A stretch of 32,761 bases of DNA from a virus: positions 1 to 32,761 of IMG/VR virus record IMGVR_UViG_3300048784_000146, one strand, 5' to 3'. The notes below the pieces were generated by a model, which saw nothing but the letters and a program-made list of their open reading frames with translations, searched no databases and had not been told where the DNA came from. Below are positions 8,701 through 14,628 of this stretch, piece by piece. Both the position numbers and the translations under genes were made by a program. Positions within the stretch are counted from its first letter, which is position 1. Each line of letters starts with the position of its first letter.

Positions 8701-9283
8701 CGCCACCGATAGCGTTACTCTCACGGACTCCGCTTCCCGCTCGTTTGGGCGTACCCGCACCGCCACGGACTCGGTATCGATCAGTGACTCAGCGCAGCGT
8801 ACGTCGCCTCGCACGCGCTCGTGTAGCGATTCAGTATCCGTGAGCGACTCCGTTACGCGGTCGCATCAACTCTTCGCCCGTACCTGCATCGACACGATTT
8901 CACTGTCCGATTCGGCCACTCACGCGTTCGTGCCCAACCGCACTTGTACCGACTCCATCGTGATCTCCGACGCGGCTCTTCGAACTTCGCCACGAACACG
9001 CTCTTGCGTGGACTCGGTATTCGTGGGCGACGTAGCGCAGCGCACGCAGCCATCCTTTACGCGGTCTTGCAACGACTCCATCCCGATCTCGGACGCGGGC
9101 ACGCTCATCTTCATCGTCGCCCCGGCGTGGCGTGATCTGAAGGTCGTGCATACTTGGGTCCAGTGGTCTGCGTACTCGTCGCTGGGCTGGGGAGCGGACG
9201 CCCAAGTGGGCTCACGTGTAGCGGCCAAACTGCAATCAGCGTGGTATGCTGGGGGCTTAAGCACATCATTGGGGACGAAATGA
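5732..9283 (+). CDS. Giant repeat protein with 54 tandem 20/21-residue repeats
   Basis: An 1183-residue protein: a 24-residue basic N-terminus, 54 tandem repeats (residues 25-1130), and a 53-residue tail containing WRDLKVVHTWVQW. The repeat consensus is R-T-x-T-D-S-I-S-I-S-D-x-A-S/T-R-S/T followed by 4 or 5 variable residues. The 54 units (28 of 20 residues and 26 of 21) account for every residue between the ends. The regular Arg/Asp columns and alternating Ile/Ser suggest a beta-solenoid or stacked fibre; one rung per repeat at about 4.8 angstroms would give a rod near 26 nm (inference). Position 3 is Cys in 16 repeats, crowded at the C-terminal end. It lies between the beta-domain gene and the terminase. 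No catalytic motif. Probably a fibre, whisker or spacer on the virion. Confidence 0.75.
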   Translation: MARFGRTQTQAVFRSIARKRQQLARTATDSISISDSASRSQALARTSTDSISVSDSTSRTTAFVGRTCTDSISISDTASRSATTRTRTCTDSISISDVASRTQSLVGRTGADSISITDSPARTFTYVRNCTDTISFSDVATRAAQAFVRSATDSIALTDSPTRSFTQIRTATDSISITDVATRSATSYSRTCTDSIALTDSASRAITQTRTASDNISISDTTTRAAQTIARTGTDSISIGDVAIRAPSLTRTCTDSISISDTANRSAQSFTRTATDSISVSDSASRAQSITRTATDSISISDVATRSAVTFTRTTTDSISISDSASRSFTRVRTTTDSITVSDATTRASITFTRTCTDSISISDNATGVYIPGSRTATDSISVSDSASRTQSITRTAIDGISISDVATRSAQAFTRTATDSISISDLASQVSPVFRTTTDSIPISDVVTRSAQSLARTTTDSITVSDSSARTQAFTRTTTDSISVSDVATRSSTSFTRTATDSISISDATTRSVQSLTRTTTDNISISDSASRAFTRTRTLTDSISVSDVATRTAQSFIRIASDVFSYSDIAYRAPYTPRTQTDSIPISDVASRASLSFNRTLTDSASLTDSASRAYALSRTATDSISISDVAARSTQLLLRTATDSISISDTASRTFTRVRTLTDSIALTDSASRTISQTRTATDSVALTDSASRTQSAFVRTCTDNVAISDSATRSFTRIRTTTDNISITDVASRAVFTFTRTATDSVAISDSASRTQTITRTCTDSITLTDSASRSFTRTRTTTDSISVSDVAARSSQTFTRTTTDSISISDSASRTFTRTRTTTDSISISDVATRGALLFARTTTDSISLTDSATGGGVRTRTATDSIAVSDVATRSAFTRTRTATDSITFSDTASRSFLESRTCSDSIIVSDSASRTSPRTRTCVDSVSITDSATRSSLAFTRTAVDSISISDTSSRNAARTRTCTDSVTVSDSANRSSLARTRTATDSVTLTDSASRSFGRTRTATDSVSISDSAQRTSPRTRSCSDSVSVSDSVTRSHQLFARTCIDTISLSDSATHAFVPNRTCTDSIVISDAALRTSPRTRSCVDSVFVGDVAQRTQPSFTRSCNDSIPISDAGTLIFIVAPAWRDLKVVHTWVQWSAYSSLGWGADAQVGSRVAAKLQSAWYAGGLSTSLGTK
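5804..9121 (+). repeat. Protein-level tandem repeat array, 54 units of 60 or 63 bp
   Basis: Each unit encodes R-T-x-T-D-S-I-S-I-S-D-x-A-S-R plus a variable end. Lengths alternate 20, 21, 20, 21 through units 5-16 and again through 37-43, so the true period is often 41 residues; 21-residue units tend to have Val after the second Asp and 20-residue units tend to have Ser. At DNA level the units are much less alike: the Ser codons at the same column switch between AGC/AGT and TCG/TCC/TCA. Confidence 0.9.
9242..9250 (+). promoter_or_regulatory. Candidate extended -10 promoter ahead of the terminase operon
   Basis: TGGTATGCT lies at 9242-9250 near the 3' end of the repeat-protein gene and fits TGnTAnnnT. 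A start about 7 bases downstream would give a leader of some 23 nt with the SD-like GGGGACGA before the ATG at 9280. No good -35 hexamer is visible. The spacing to the gene resembles the candidate at 1662-1670. Confidence 0.4.
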
Positions 9284-9612
9284 ATACCACATTGAAACTC
9301 CCGGCGCTCTCCACTGAGTATGTGTACTGCCAGGTGCAGGCCACCGACGTGGCTAACACGGGTAACCCATCCGGTAATCCTGTGCAGTTCGCTTTCATCA
9401 CTGATCTTCAAGCCAGCCCCACCGAGGCCACCGAGTGGTACTCGGGCTCTTGGGTGGAAGACGGTGGGCCCGTACTGTGGACGGCTCGTTGTTTAGTGGG
9501 GCCTAGTGGCGTGGTCACCTTCGAGCCGGGTACCACCTACGTGATTTGGGTACAGATTGCCGACTCACCTGAAACTCCGATCTTGCGTGCTGGGACCCTA
9601 ACCGTCGTATGA
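9280..9612 (+). CDS. Small beta-rich virion-associated protein
   Basis: A 110-residue protein. The ATG at 9280 overlaps the stop of the repeat protein (ATGA) and has GGGGACG upstream; a longer in-frame opening from 9154 lies inside the repeat gene and is not preferred. The sequence reads as a small beta-sandwich of Ig-like style: LKLPALSTEYVYCQVQA, NPVQFAFITD, WYSGSWVEDG, TTYVIWVQIADSP, ILRAGTLTVV. It sits where a small terminase subunit often lies but has no helix-turn-helix, so it is not called as one. It overlaps the terminase start by ATGA. Probably a structural or decoration component. Confidence 0.55.
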   Translation: MNTTLKLPALSTEYVYCQVQATDVANTGNPSGNPVQFAFITDLQASPTEATEWYSGSWVEDGGPVLWTARCLVGPSGVVTFEPGTTYVIWVQIADSPETPILRAGTLTVV

Positions 9613-11000
9613 CCACCGCACTCGCCTCCCCCTTCACTTTTGCTGCCGATCTCCTCGACCCACTGTTTACTGAGGAAGAGCGAGCGCGTGGATTGGAGAT
9701 TTGGCGCGAAGTACGCCGCCCTTCGCAGTGTGCGCCAACTGACCCCATCGACTGGTACCTGTGGCTCATCCTCGCCGGTCGTGGTTGGGGCAAGACTCGC
9801 ACCGGCGCTGAGTGGTTGCTCGATGAGATGACGGCCTTTCCTCACTATTGGTACGCAATGGTGGGTCCGACTACCGACGACATCCGCGACATCATGGTAG
9901 AAGGCGAATCAGGTTTGCTCGCCTGCGCCGATGCCCGCAAGATTCGTTACCACTGGAATAAGCAACTGGGGCATTTCAAGATTGTCGGTGGAGCGCGTGC
10001 GGACACCTTTACCGCTGAAAAACCGGATGGTGTGCGAGGGCCGAACCTCCGCGCTGCCTGGGGCGACGAGCCCGCGTCATGGCGTTACGGTCAAGAGGTT
10101 TGGGACACCCTACAGTTCGCCATGCGTAAAGGCAACGTACGCGTCTGCATGACCGGTACGCCGAAATCCACGCCCTTCATTCGCATGCTCATCCAGGCTG
10201 CGGACGTGATCACCAAGGGCCACTCGGACGAGAACCGCGCCAACCTCTCCGAGAAGTTCTACTCGCGTGTCATTAAGCCCTACGTGGGTACGCGTCTTGG
10301 TCGCCAGGAACTCGCCGCTGACATCCTGGACGACGTGGAGGGTGCGCTATGGACGCCCGCCACCATCGACGCCAATCGTGTACAGACGGTGCCCTCACAT
10401 CAGGAACTCGACGATGGTTTTTACGTGGACGTGGCCGATCTCATTGCGCTATTGATCTCGATGGACCCATCCGTATCGAACAACGAGAAGCGCAACGTCA
10501 ACTCTGGCAAGATTCAACGAGCCTCGGACGAAGTGGGCATCGTGGTCGCGGCTCTTGGGGAGAACGACCACGGTTACATGCTGGGCGATTTCTCCGGTCG
10601 CATGCCCTCTCATAAGTGGGCCAAGCGCGGGCTCGATCTCTACGACCAGTACGAAGCGGACCGCCTGATTGCGGAGGTCAATAACGGTGGTGATCTCGTT
10701 GAGAGTGCGATTCGCGCCGCGTGCAAGGAGTCCGGTCGCCCAATGCCGCTATACAACAAAGTACGGGCGGGCGGCAAACTCGGCTCAAAGGGTTCGCGTG
10801 CGGAGCCGGTGGCGCAACTCGATATTGACGGCTTGATTCACCACGTGGGTTACTTCCCCCTAATGGAGGACGAAATGACGACGTGGATTCCCAGGGCTAA
10901 GGGGCAGAAATCCCCGAACCGAATCGACGCCCGAGTGTACGCATTTAGTGAATTGATGTTGCGCAAGCAGGGACGAAAGTTAGGATACACGATTTCATGA
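9609..11000 (+). CDS. terL: Terminase large subunit (DNA packaging ATPase/nuclease)
   Basis: A 463-residue protein of the usual length for this family. The N-terminal ATPase has a Walker A loop AGRGWGKT at residues 56-63, a Walker B with acidic pair at WGDEP (Asp153, Glu154) and a coupling motif TGTPKS at 182-187. The C-terminal RNase H-like nuclease shows its acidic residues at ISMDPS (Asp286), AEVNNGG (Glu356) and NRIDA (Asp440). It cuts and pumps phage DNA into the procapsid through the portal encoded next. The ATG overlaps the previous stop, and its own stop overlaps the portal start (ATGA). No small terminase subunit was recognised beside it. Confidence 0.95.
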   Translation: MTTALASPFTFAADLLDPLFTEEERARGLEIWREVRRPSQCAPTDPIDWYLWLILAGRGWGKTRTGAEWLLDEMTAFPHYWYAMVGPTTDDIRDIMVEGESGLLACADARKIRYHWNKQLGHFKIVGGARADTFTAEKPDGVRGPNLRAAWGDEPASWRYGQEVWDTLQFAMRKGNVRVCMTGTPKSTPFIRMLIQAADVITKGHSDENRANLSEKFYSRVIKPYVGTRLGRQELAADILDDVEGALWTPATIDANRVQTVPSHQELDDGFYVDVADLIALLISMDPSVSNNEKRNVNSGKIQRASDEVGIVVAALGENDHGYMLGDFSGRMPSHKWAKRGLDLYDQYEADRLIAEVNNGGDLVESAIRAACKESGRPMPLYNKVRAGGKLGSKGSRAEPVAQLDIDGLIHHVGYFPLMEDEMTTWIPRAKGQKSPNRIDARVYAFSELMLRKQGRKLGYTIS

Positions 11001-13402
11001 GCGCACTAGACCGACTCCGAGCCGTGATCTCTGGCGAACAACGAGCGCTCAGCACTGCGCTCGAACGCCTTGACAATAACGGCGTGATTGAACGACGCGA
11101 CCCCCTGGGTGCGACGCAGACGATATCGCCTTACTCAACCATGAGCAAGACGATGGTAGCGGAATGGGACGCTGACCAGGCCATTAAACTCGCATACTAC
11201 GCCAACGTCTACGTCTACCGGTGCGTCTTTCAGTGCGCACAGGCGATTTCGGGTCTGCCGTTCCGAGTGGGTAAGGACCCCGAGAAGCCTGACGTATTCA
11301 GCACTGACGCACCGATGGCGGTATTACTATCACCCCCTCCCGGTGGACCGGCCCCCGGCGTATCGGCTCGCAAACTCTTCGCGTGGACGATTGCCCAGTA
11401 TCTGATCACGGGCAAGTACGCGTGGGAGATCGAATGCGAGGGCAAACGAGGTAAGGGGAAGATCGTCAACCTCTGGCCTCTCGTTTCGTGTGCTCTCTAC
11501 CCGGAGCCCACTAAAGGAGGCTCGGCTTATTTTGAAGGCTACGAATACGGCAAGCCTGGAGTAATGAACACGCAGATTAAACACTTCGTACCGGAACAAG
11601 TCTTTTACGGCTGGCGTCCTTCGCAGCACGACTACCGCCAACCGGAGAGTGCGTTAATGGCCGCACGGCTCAACATCTCGGTAGCCGTGATGCAGGACCG
11701 TTACGATTTCGCGTTCCTTCGCAACGACGCACGCCCCGCCGCCATCATCGTGCACGAGGCATTCTCGAGAACGGAAGAGCGCGACGCCTTCATGCGAGCC
11801 TTCCGTGGTGATTTTCGTGGACCCGATAACGCGGGCAAGGCGTTATTCGTACAGGCGACTGGTGAGGATGGCGCAGGCGTGCAGGGTGCGATGGACGTCA
11901 AGACCTTGGGGCTCAGCCAGCGGGATGGGCAGTTCATCGCTCGCTACGCGCAGAAGATCAATGACATCTGCGTGGCCTTGGGTACACCACTGTCCATCTT
12001 GGGCGATTCGACGAAGCGAACCTACGACGCGGCCAACGTCGAGCACCGCAACTGGTGGGAATCAACCCTACAGCCGTTGTGTTTCGAGATTGCGGACGAG
12101 ATCAACATGCAGATCGCCCCGCGAATGGGTAGTGAAGTAGGCTGGTTCGACTTCTCGCAGATCAAGGCGCTGCAATCGGATAGCCGCCTCCTGGCGCTGG
12201 GTCCGACCCTGCCACTTCTCGTGGGACCGGGTAAGCCCATCACGTACTCGGAGTTCCGCAACGAACTCGGGCTCACCGAGTTACGCCCCGCCGACGAGAA
12301 GAACGAGGAGATGGTCGCGACCTCCGCTGCTGCCCTAGCCGACAAAGCGGGCCCGCAGCCTCCCGCGCACTCGGCGCTGCCGCCCGATGGCACGCCCGAC
12401 AAGTCGCCCTCTGGCACGCAATTACACCCGCCCGTTAGTGGTCCCGGCTCAGGCTCAGCCACTGGCAAACTCGCACGCGAAGCGTTGGAGATCAGGGCCC
12501 GCAACAAGGAGACTCGCGCCATGCAGTGGCGCATGATTGACGCCACGGCTAAGGGACTAGAGCCCGTGTTCGAATCGACCATGAAGGCGCTGTTCGAGAA
12601 GCAAGCGGCCAGCGTATTCGCACGGTTGGGCGGTCGTCGAGGCAAGAGCCTTATGACGCGGGCCCCCGGCAAGGACGCTCTCGACGCGGCCAAGATCGCC
12701 TACATCGAGGAAGTGATGCGTAGCATCTTCGATAAGGAGTTCTGGAAGTTGGAGACTGCAGCGGCGATACGAGGCACCTACGGAGCGATTTCGGCTGCCG
12801 CCATCGCCGCCGCACGCCAGGACTTCCTCGAAGCCGTCGAAGCGGACGCCATGGACGACGTGTTCGACACTACCAACCCCTCGGTGGTCGATTTCATCAT
12901 GGCACGCGCCAATCAACTAGCGGGCCAGATCAGTGAAACCACGTACGATCAGATACAGGAGGCTCTGCGCGAAGGAGTAACGGCGGGCGACGACATCCCC
13001 GCCATAGCGGACCGCATTCAAGAGGTCTTCTCCGACGCTGATGATCTCCGCGCTACGACTATTGCGCGTACGGAGGTGATCTCCGCGTACAACGGCACCA
13101 CGGAGTTGCTCGGTACGTTGCTGCCTGATGACGTGGCCAACGGCAAGGCGTGGATAACTACGATGGACGGACGCGAACGCGACGCGCACGCCGATGCCGA
13201 TGAGCAACAGGTCGCTCTAGGTCAACCGTTCCAGGTGGGTGGCGAAGAGTTGCTTTACCCTGGCGACCCCTCGGGTTCGCCCGAGAACTGCATCAACTGC
13301 CGATGCGCCGTGAGTCTGCTTGCCCCGGAGGACTGGGATGGTGGACAGCAGCGTGCGGTGCAATTAGACCTGCGAGAGATTAGGGAAGGGCTGTGGCAGT
13401 AA
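10997..13402 (+). CDS. Portal protein fused to a MuF-type head domain
   Basis: An 801-residue protein, about twice the size of a typical HK97-type portal. Residues about 45-430 are portal: NVYVYRCVFQCAQAISGLPFR, GKYAWEIE, and the stretch DICVALGTPLSILGDS near 315-335. A Pro/Ser/Gly linker (about 445-490) follows. Residues about 600-790 are a MuF domain: TTIARTEVISAYN near 687, WITTMDGRERDAHADADEQ, and CINCRCAVSLL near 764. MuF proteins act at the head interior near the portal vertex; here one chain does both jobs. The start overlaps the terminase stop and the end overlaps the next gene by 10 bases. Fusions of portal and MuF exist in several actinophages, so this is real rather than an assembly fault: no stop or frame change separates the halves. 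Confidence 0.9.
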   Translation: MSALDRLRAVISGEQRALSTALERLDNNGVIERRDPLGATQTISPYSTMSKTMVAEWDADQAIKLAYYANVYVYRCVFQCAQAISGLPFRVGKDPEKPDVFSTDAPMAVLLSPPPGGPAPGVSARKLFAWTIAQYLITGKYAWEIECEGKRGKGKIVNLWPLVSCALYPEPTKGGSAYFEGYEYGKPGVMNTQIKHFVPEQVFYGWRPSQHDYRQPESALMAARLNISVAVMQDRYDFAFLRNDARPAAIIVHEAFSRTEERDAFMRAFRGDFRGPDNAGKALFVQATGEDGAGVQGAMDVKTLGLSQRDGQFIARYAQKINDICVALGTPLSILGDSTKRTYDAANVEHRNWWESTLQPLCFEIADEINMQIAPRMGSEVGWFDFSQIKALQSDSRLLALGPTLPLLVGPGKPITYSEFRNELGLTELRPADEKNEEMVATSAAALADKAGPQPPAHSALPPDGTPDKSPSGTQLHPPVSGPGSGSATGKLAREALEIRARNKETRAMQWRMIDATAKGLEPVFESTMKALFEKQAASVFARLGGRRGKSLMTRAPGKDALDAAKIAYIEEVMRSIFDKEFWKLETAAAIRGTYGAISAAAIAAARQDFLEAVEADAMDDVFDTTNPSVVDFIMARANQLAGQISETTYDQIQEALREGVTAGDDIPAIADRIQEVFSDADDLRATTIARTEVISAYNGTTELLGTLLPDDVANGKAWITTMDGRERDAHADADEQQVALGQPFQVGGEELLYPGDPSGSPENCINCRCAVSLLAPEDWDGGQQRAVQLDLREIREGLWQ

Positions 13403-14604
13403 GGTGGTCAGCGCTACTAATTGAAGAGCGCGATGACGATGATCTGCTGGATGAGCCATTCTTAGTACGTACCTCCAAGCGCCAGTACAATCCTGACGAA
13501 CCCCGCGATGAAAAAGGTGAATGGACCTCGGGCGCTGGCGCTCCTGGCGATGCTAAAGTAGAGGCCGACAAGGAAGGTGTCTGGCGAGGCAAGGATACCG
13601 AACTCAAATACGTCAACTACACTGGTGCCACTGGCAACAAAGATCACATCACTCGTACGGAAATGGGAACCATCCCACTCGCCGCTGTCACGCACTTAAA
13701 AGGTGTCATGGGCGAAGACCCGAAGGAGCACTACCAGAAACTATCGGGTGATGCCGAAGTAGGAAAAAAGCACTGGGACGAGTTCGTGCAAGACATTAAA
13801 GAGAACGGCATCAAAACTCCGATCTTCATTACCGTAGAACACGGACCCGGTAAAGAGCCGATGATCAGCGAAGGCAACCACCGCATGGAGGCCGCACGCG
13901 TGCTTGGACTGAAGACGGTGCCCGTGGAGATTCGATATTTCGGCCACGCTGAGGACCAAGGCACTGTCGCTGCGCGTGCAGGAATCGAACAGATAAAGAC
14001 GAGTAGTACCAGCACGAGCACTCTACCCGAAGGTGCGCACGACTTCATACAAAAACAGGTGAATGACTTCTACAAGGCGGGAGGTTCGATTAAGATATTA
14101 GGTAAAACGCTCAGTACGCCTGATCTCGTAGCAGCGCAAGACAACTTCAAAGAGCACTCCGATATCCTAATGGATCGAATAGACTACGCCCAAAGCGGCG
14201 GGGGTCCATTGGGTAATACTGACGGTACGGTTCTTGATCGAATGAGTATGGGTATCTCCTTTATGCAATTGGCTTTAGTGGACGATGCTATGCCATCGGT
14301 GGCTGTGGCGTATGACGCTGAGGGCAACGTAGCGGGTGCGATGTCGTTTAGTGTTTATACACCCTCGGGTACGGGACCAGTGCACATCGGATACTTGGGG
14401 TCAATGGGCACCACCCCTGGCACGGGTACTGCATTACAGGTGGCTGTGGCAAAAGTGGCAGCCACTGCGGAAAAGGACATCTCCAGTACAGCAACCGATC
14501 AAGCACTGTCTTATCACAGTTTGATTGGGCGAACGCTGGATGAGACTAATCACTCGTCATGGACCAAGGAGCAGGTGGCCGAAGTGGCCTCCTTGTCGCC
14601 GTGA
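13393..14604 (+). CDS. ParB/sulfiredoxin-like domain fused to a GNAT-like domain, putative head-carried effector
   Basis: A 403-residue protein with a GTG start overlapping the portal gene by 10 bases. Residues 32-44 are YNPDEPRDEKGEW, a motif also present twice in the next gene. Residues about 130-185 resemble the ParB/Srx fold: DIKENGIKTPIFITV, then SEGNHRMEAARVLGLKTVPVEI with the G-x-H-R-x-x-A-A signature (Gly161, His163, Arg164). Members of this fold include nucleases, ATP- or CTP-binding proteins and toxin modules. Residues about 295-360 look like an acetyltransferase core: VAVAYDAEGNVAGAMSF, then YLGSMGTTPGTGTALQ, the acetyl-CoA pyrophosphate loop. Between portal and protease one expects head-assembly factors; an enzyme here suggests packaging into the capsid. 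Activity is inference; the fold matches are by motif only. Confidence 0.65.
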   Translation: MAVRWSALLIEERDDDDLLDEPFLVRTSKRQYNPDEPRDEKGEWTSGAGAPGDAKVEADKEGVWRGKDTELKYVNYTGATGNKDHITRTEMGTIPLAAVTHLKGVMGEDPKEHYQKLSGDAEVGKKHWDEFVQDIKENGIKTPIFITVEHGPGKEPMISEGNHRMEAARVLGLKTVPVEIRYFGHAEDQGTVAARAGIEQIKTSSTSTSTLPEGAHDFIQKQVNDFYKAGGSIKILGKTLSTPDLVAAQDNFKEHSDILMDRIDYAQSGGGPLGNTDGTVLDRMSMGISFMQLALVDDAMPSVAVAYDAEGNVAGAMSFSVYTPSGTGPVHIGYLGSMGTTPGTGTALQVAVAKVAATAEKDISSTATDQALSYHSLIGRTLDETNHSSWTKEQVAEVASLSP

Positions 14605-14613
14605 CAAATCACC

Positions 14614-14622
14614 TGGTAAACT
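14614..14622 (+). promoter_or_regulatory. Extended -10 promoter giving a leaderless protease mRNA
   Basis: TGGTAAACT at 14614-14622 fits TGnTAnnnT. A -35-like TTGTCG lies at 14593-14598 with an 18-base spacer. The -10 ends 6 bases before ATG 14629, so transcription would start at or next to the A of that ATG. The GGAGGG in between is too close to ATG 14629 to act as a normal SD, but could serve ATG 14632. Confidence 0.55.
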
Positions 14623-14628
14623 GGAGGG

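Noticed and set aside
7579-8814. Long minus-strand open frame (411 codons) under the repeat array, with repeated ESVAVRV-type sequence; similar ones at 6292-6831 and 6901-7413.
   Set aside because: They are the reverse-strand image of the tandem repeat: a repeat without stop in one antisense frame stays open throughout. No SD and no independent sequence pattern.
5804-9121. Considered as a CRISPR or satellite-type DNA repeat.
   Set aside because: Units lack DNA identity and there are no spacer/repeat borders; the repeat exists at protein level only.
9280-9612. Considered as the small terminase subunit because of its place before terL.
   Set aside because: The sequence is beta-rich and lacks a helix-turn-helix or coiled coil.
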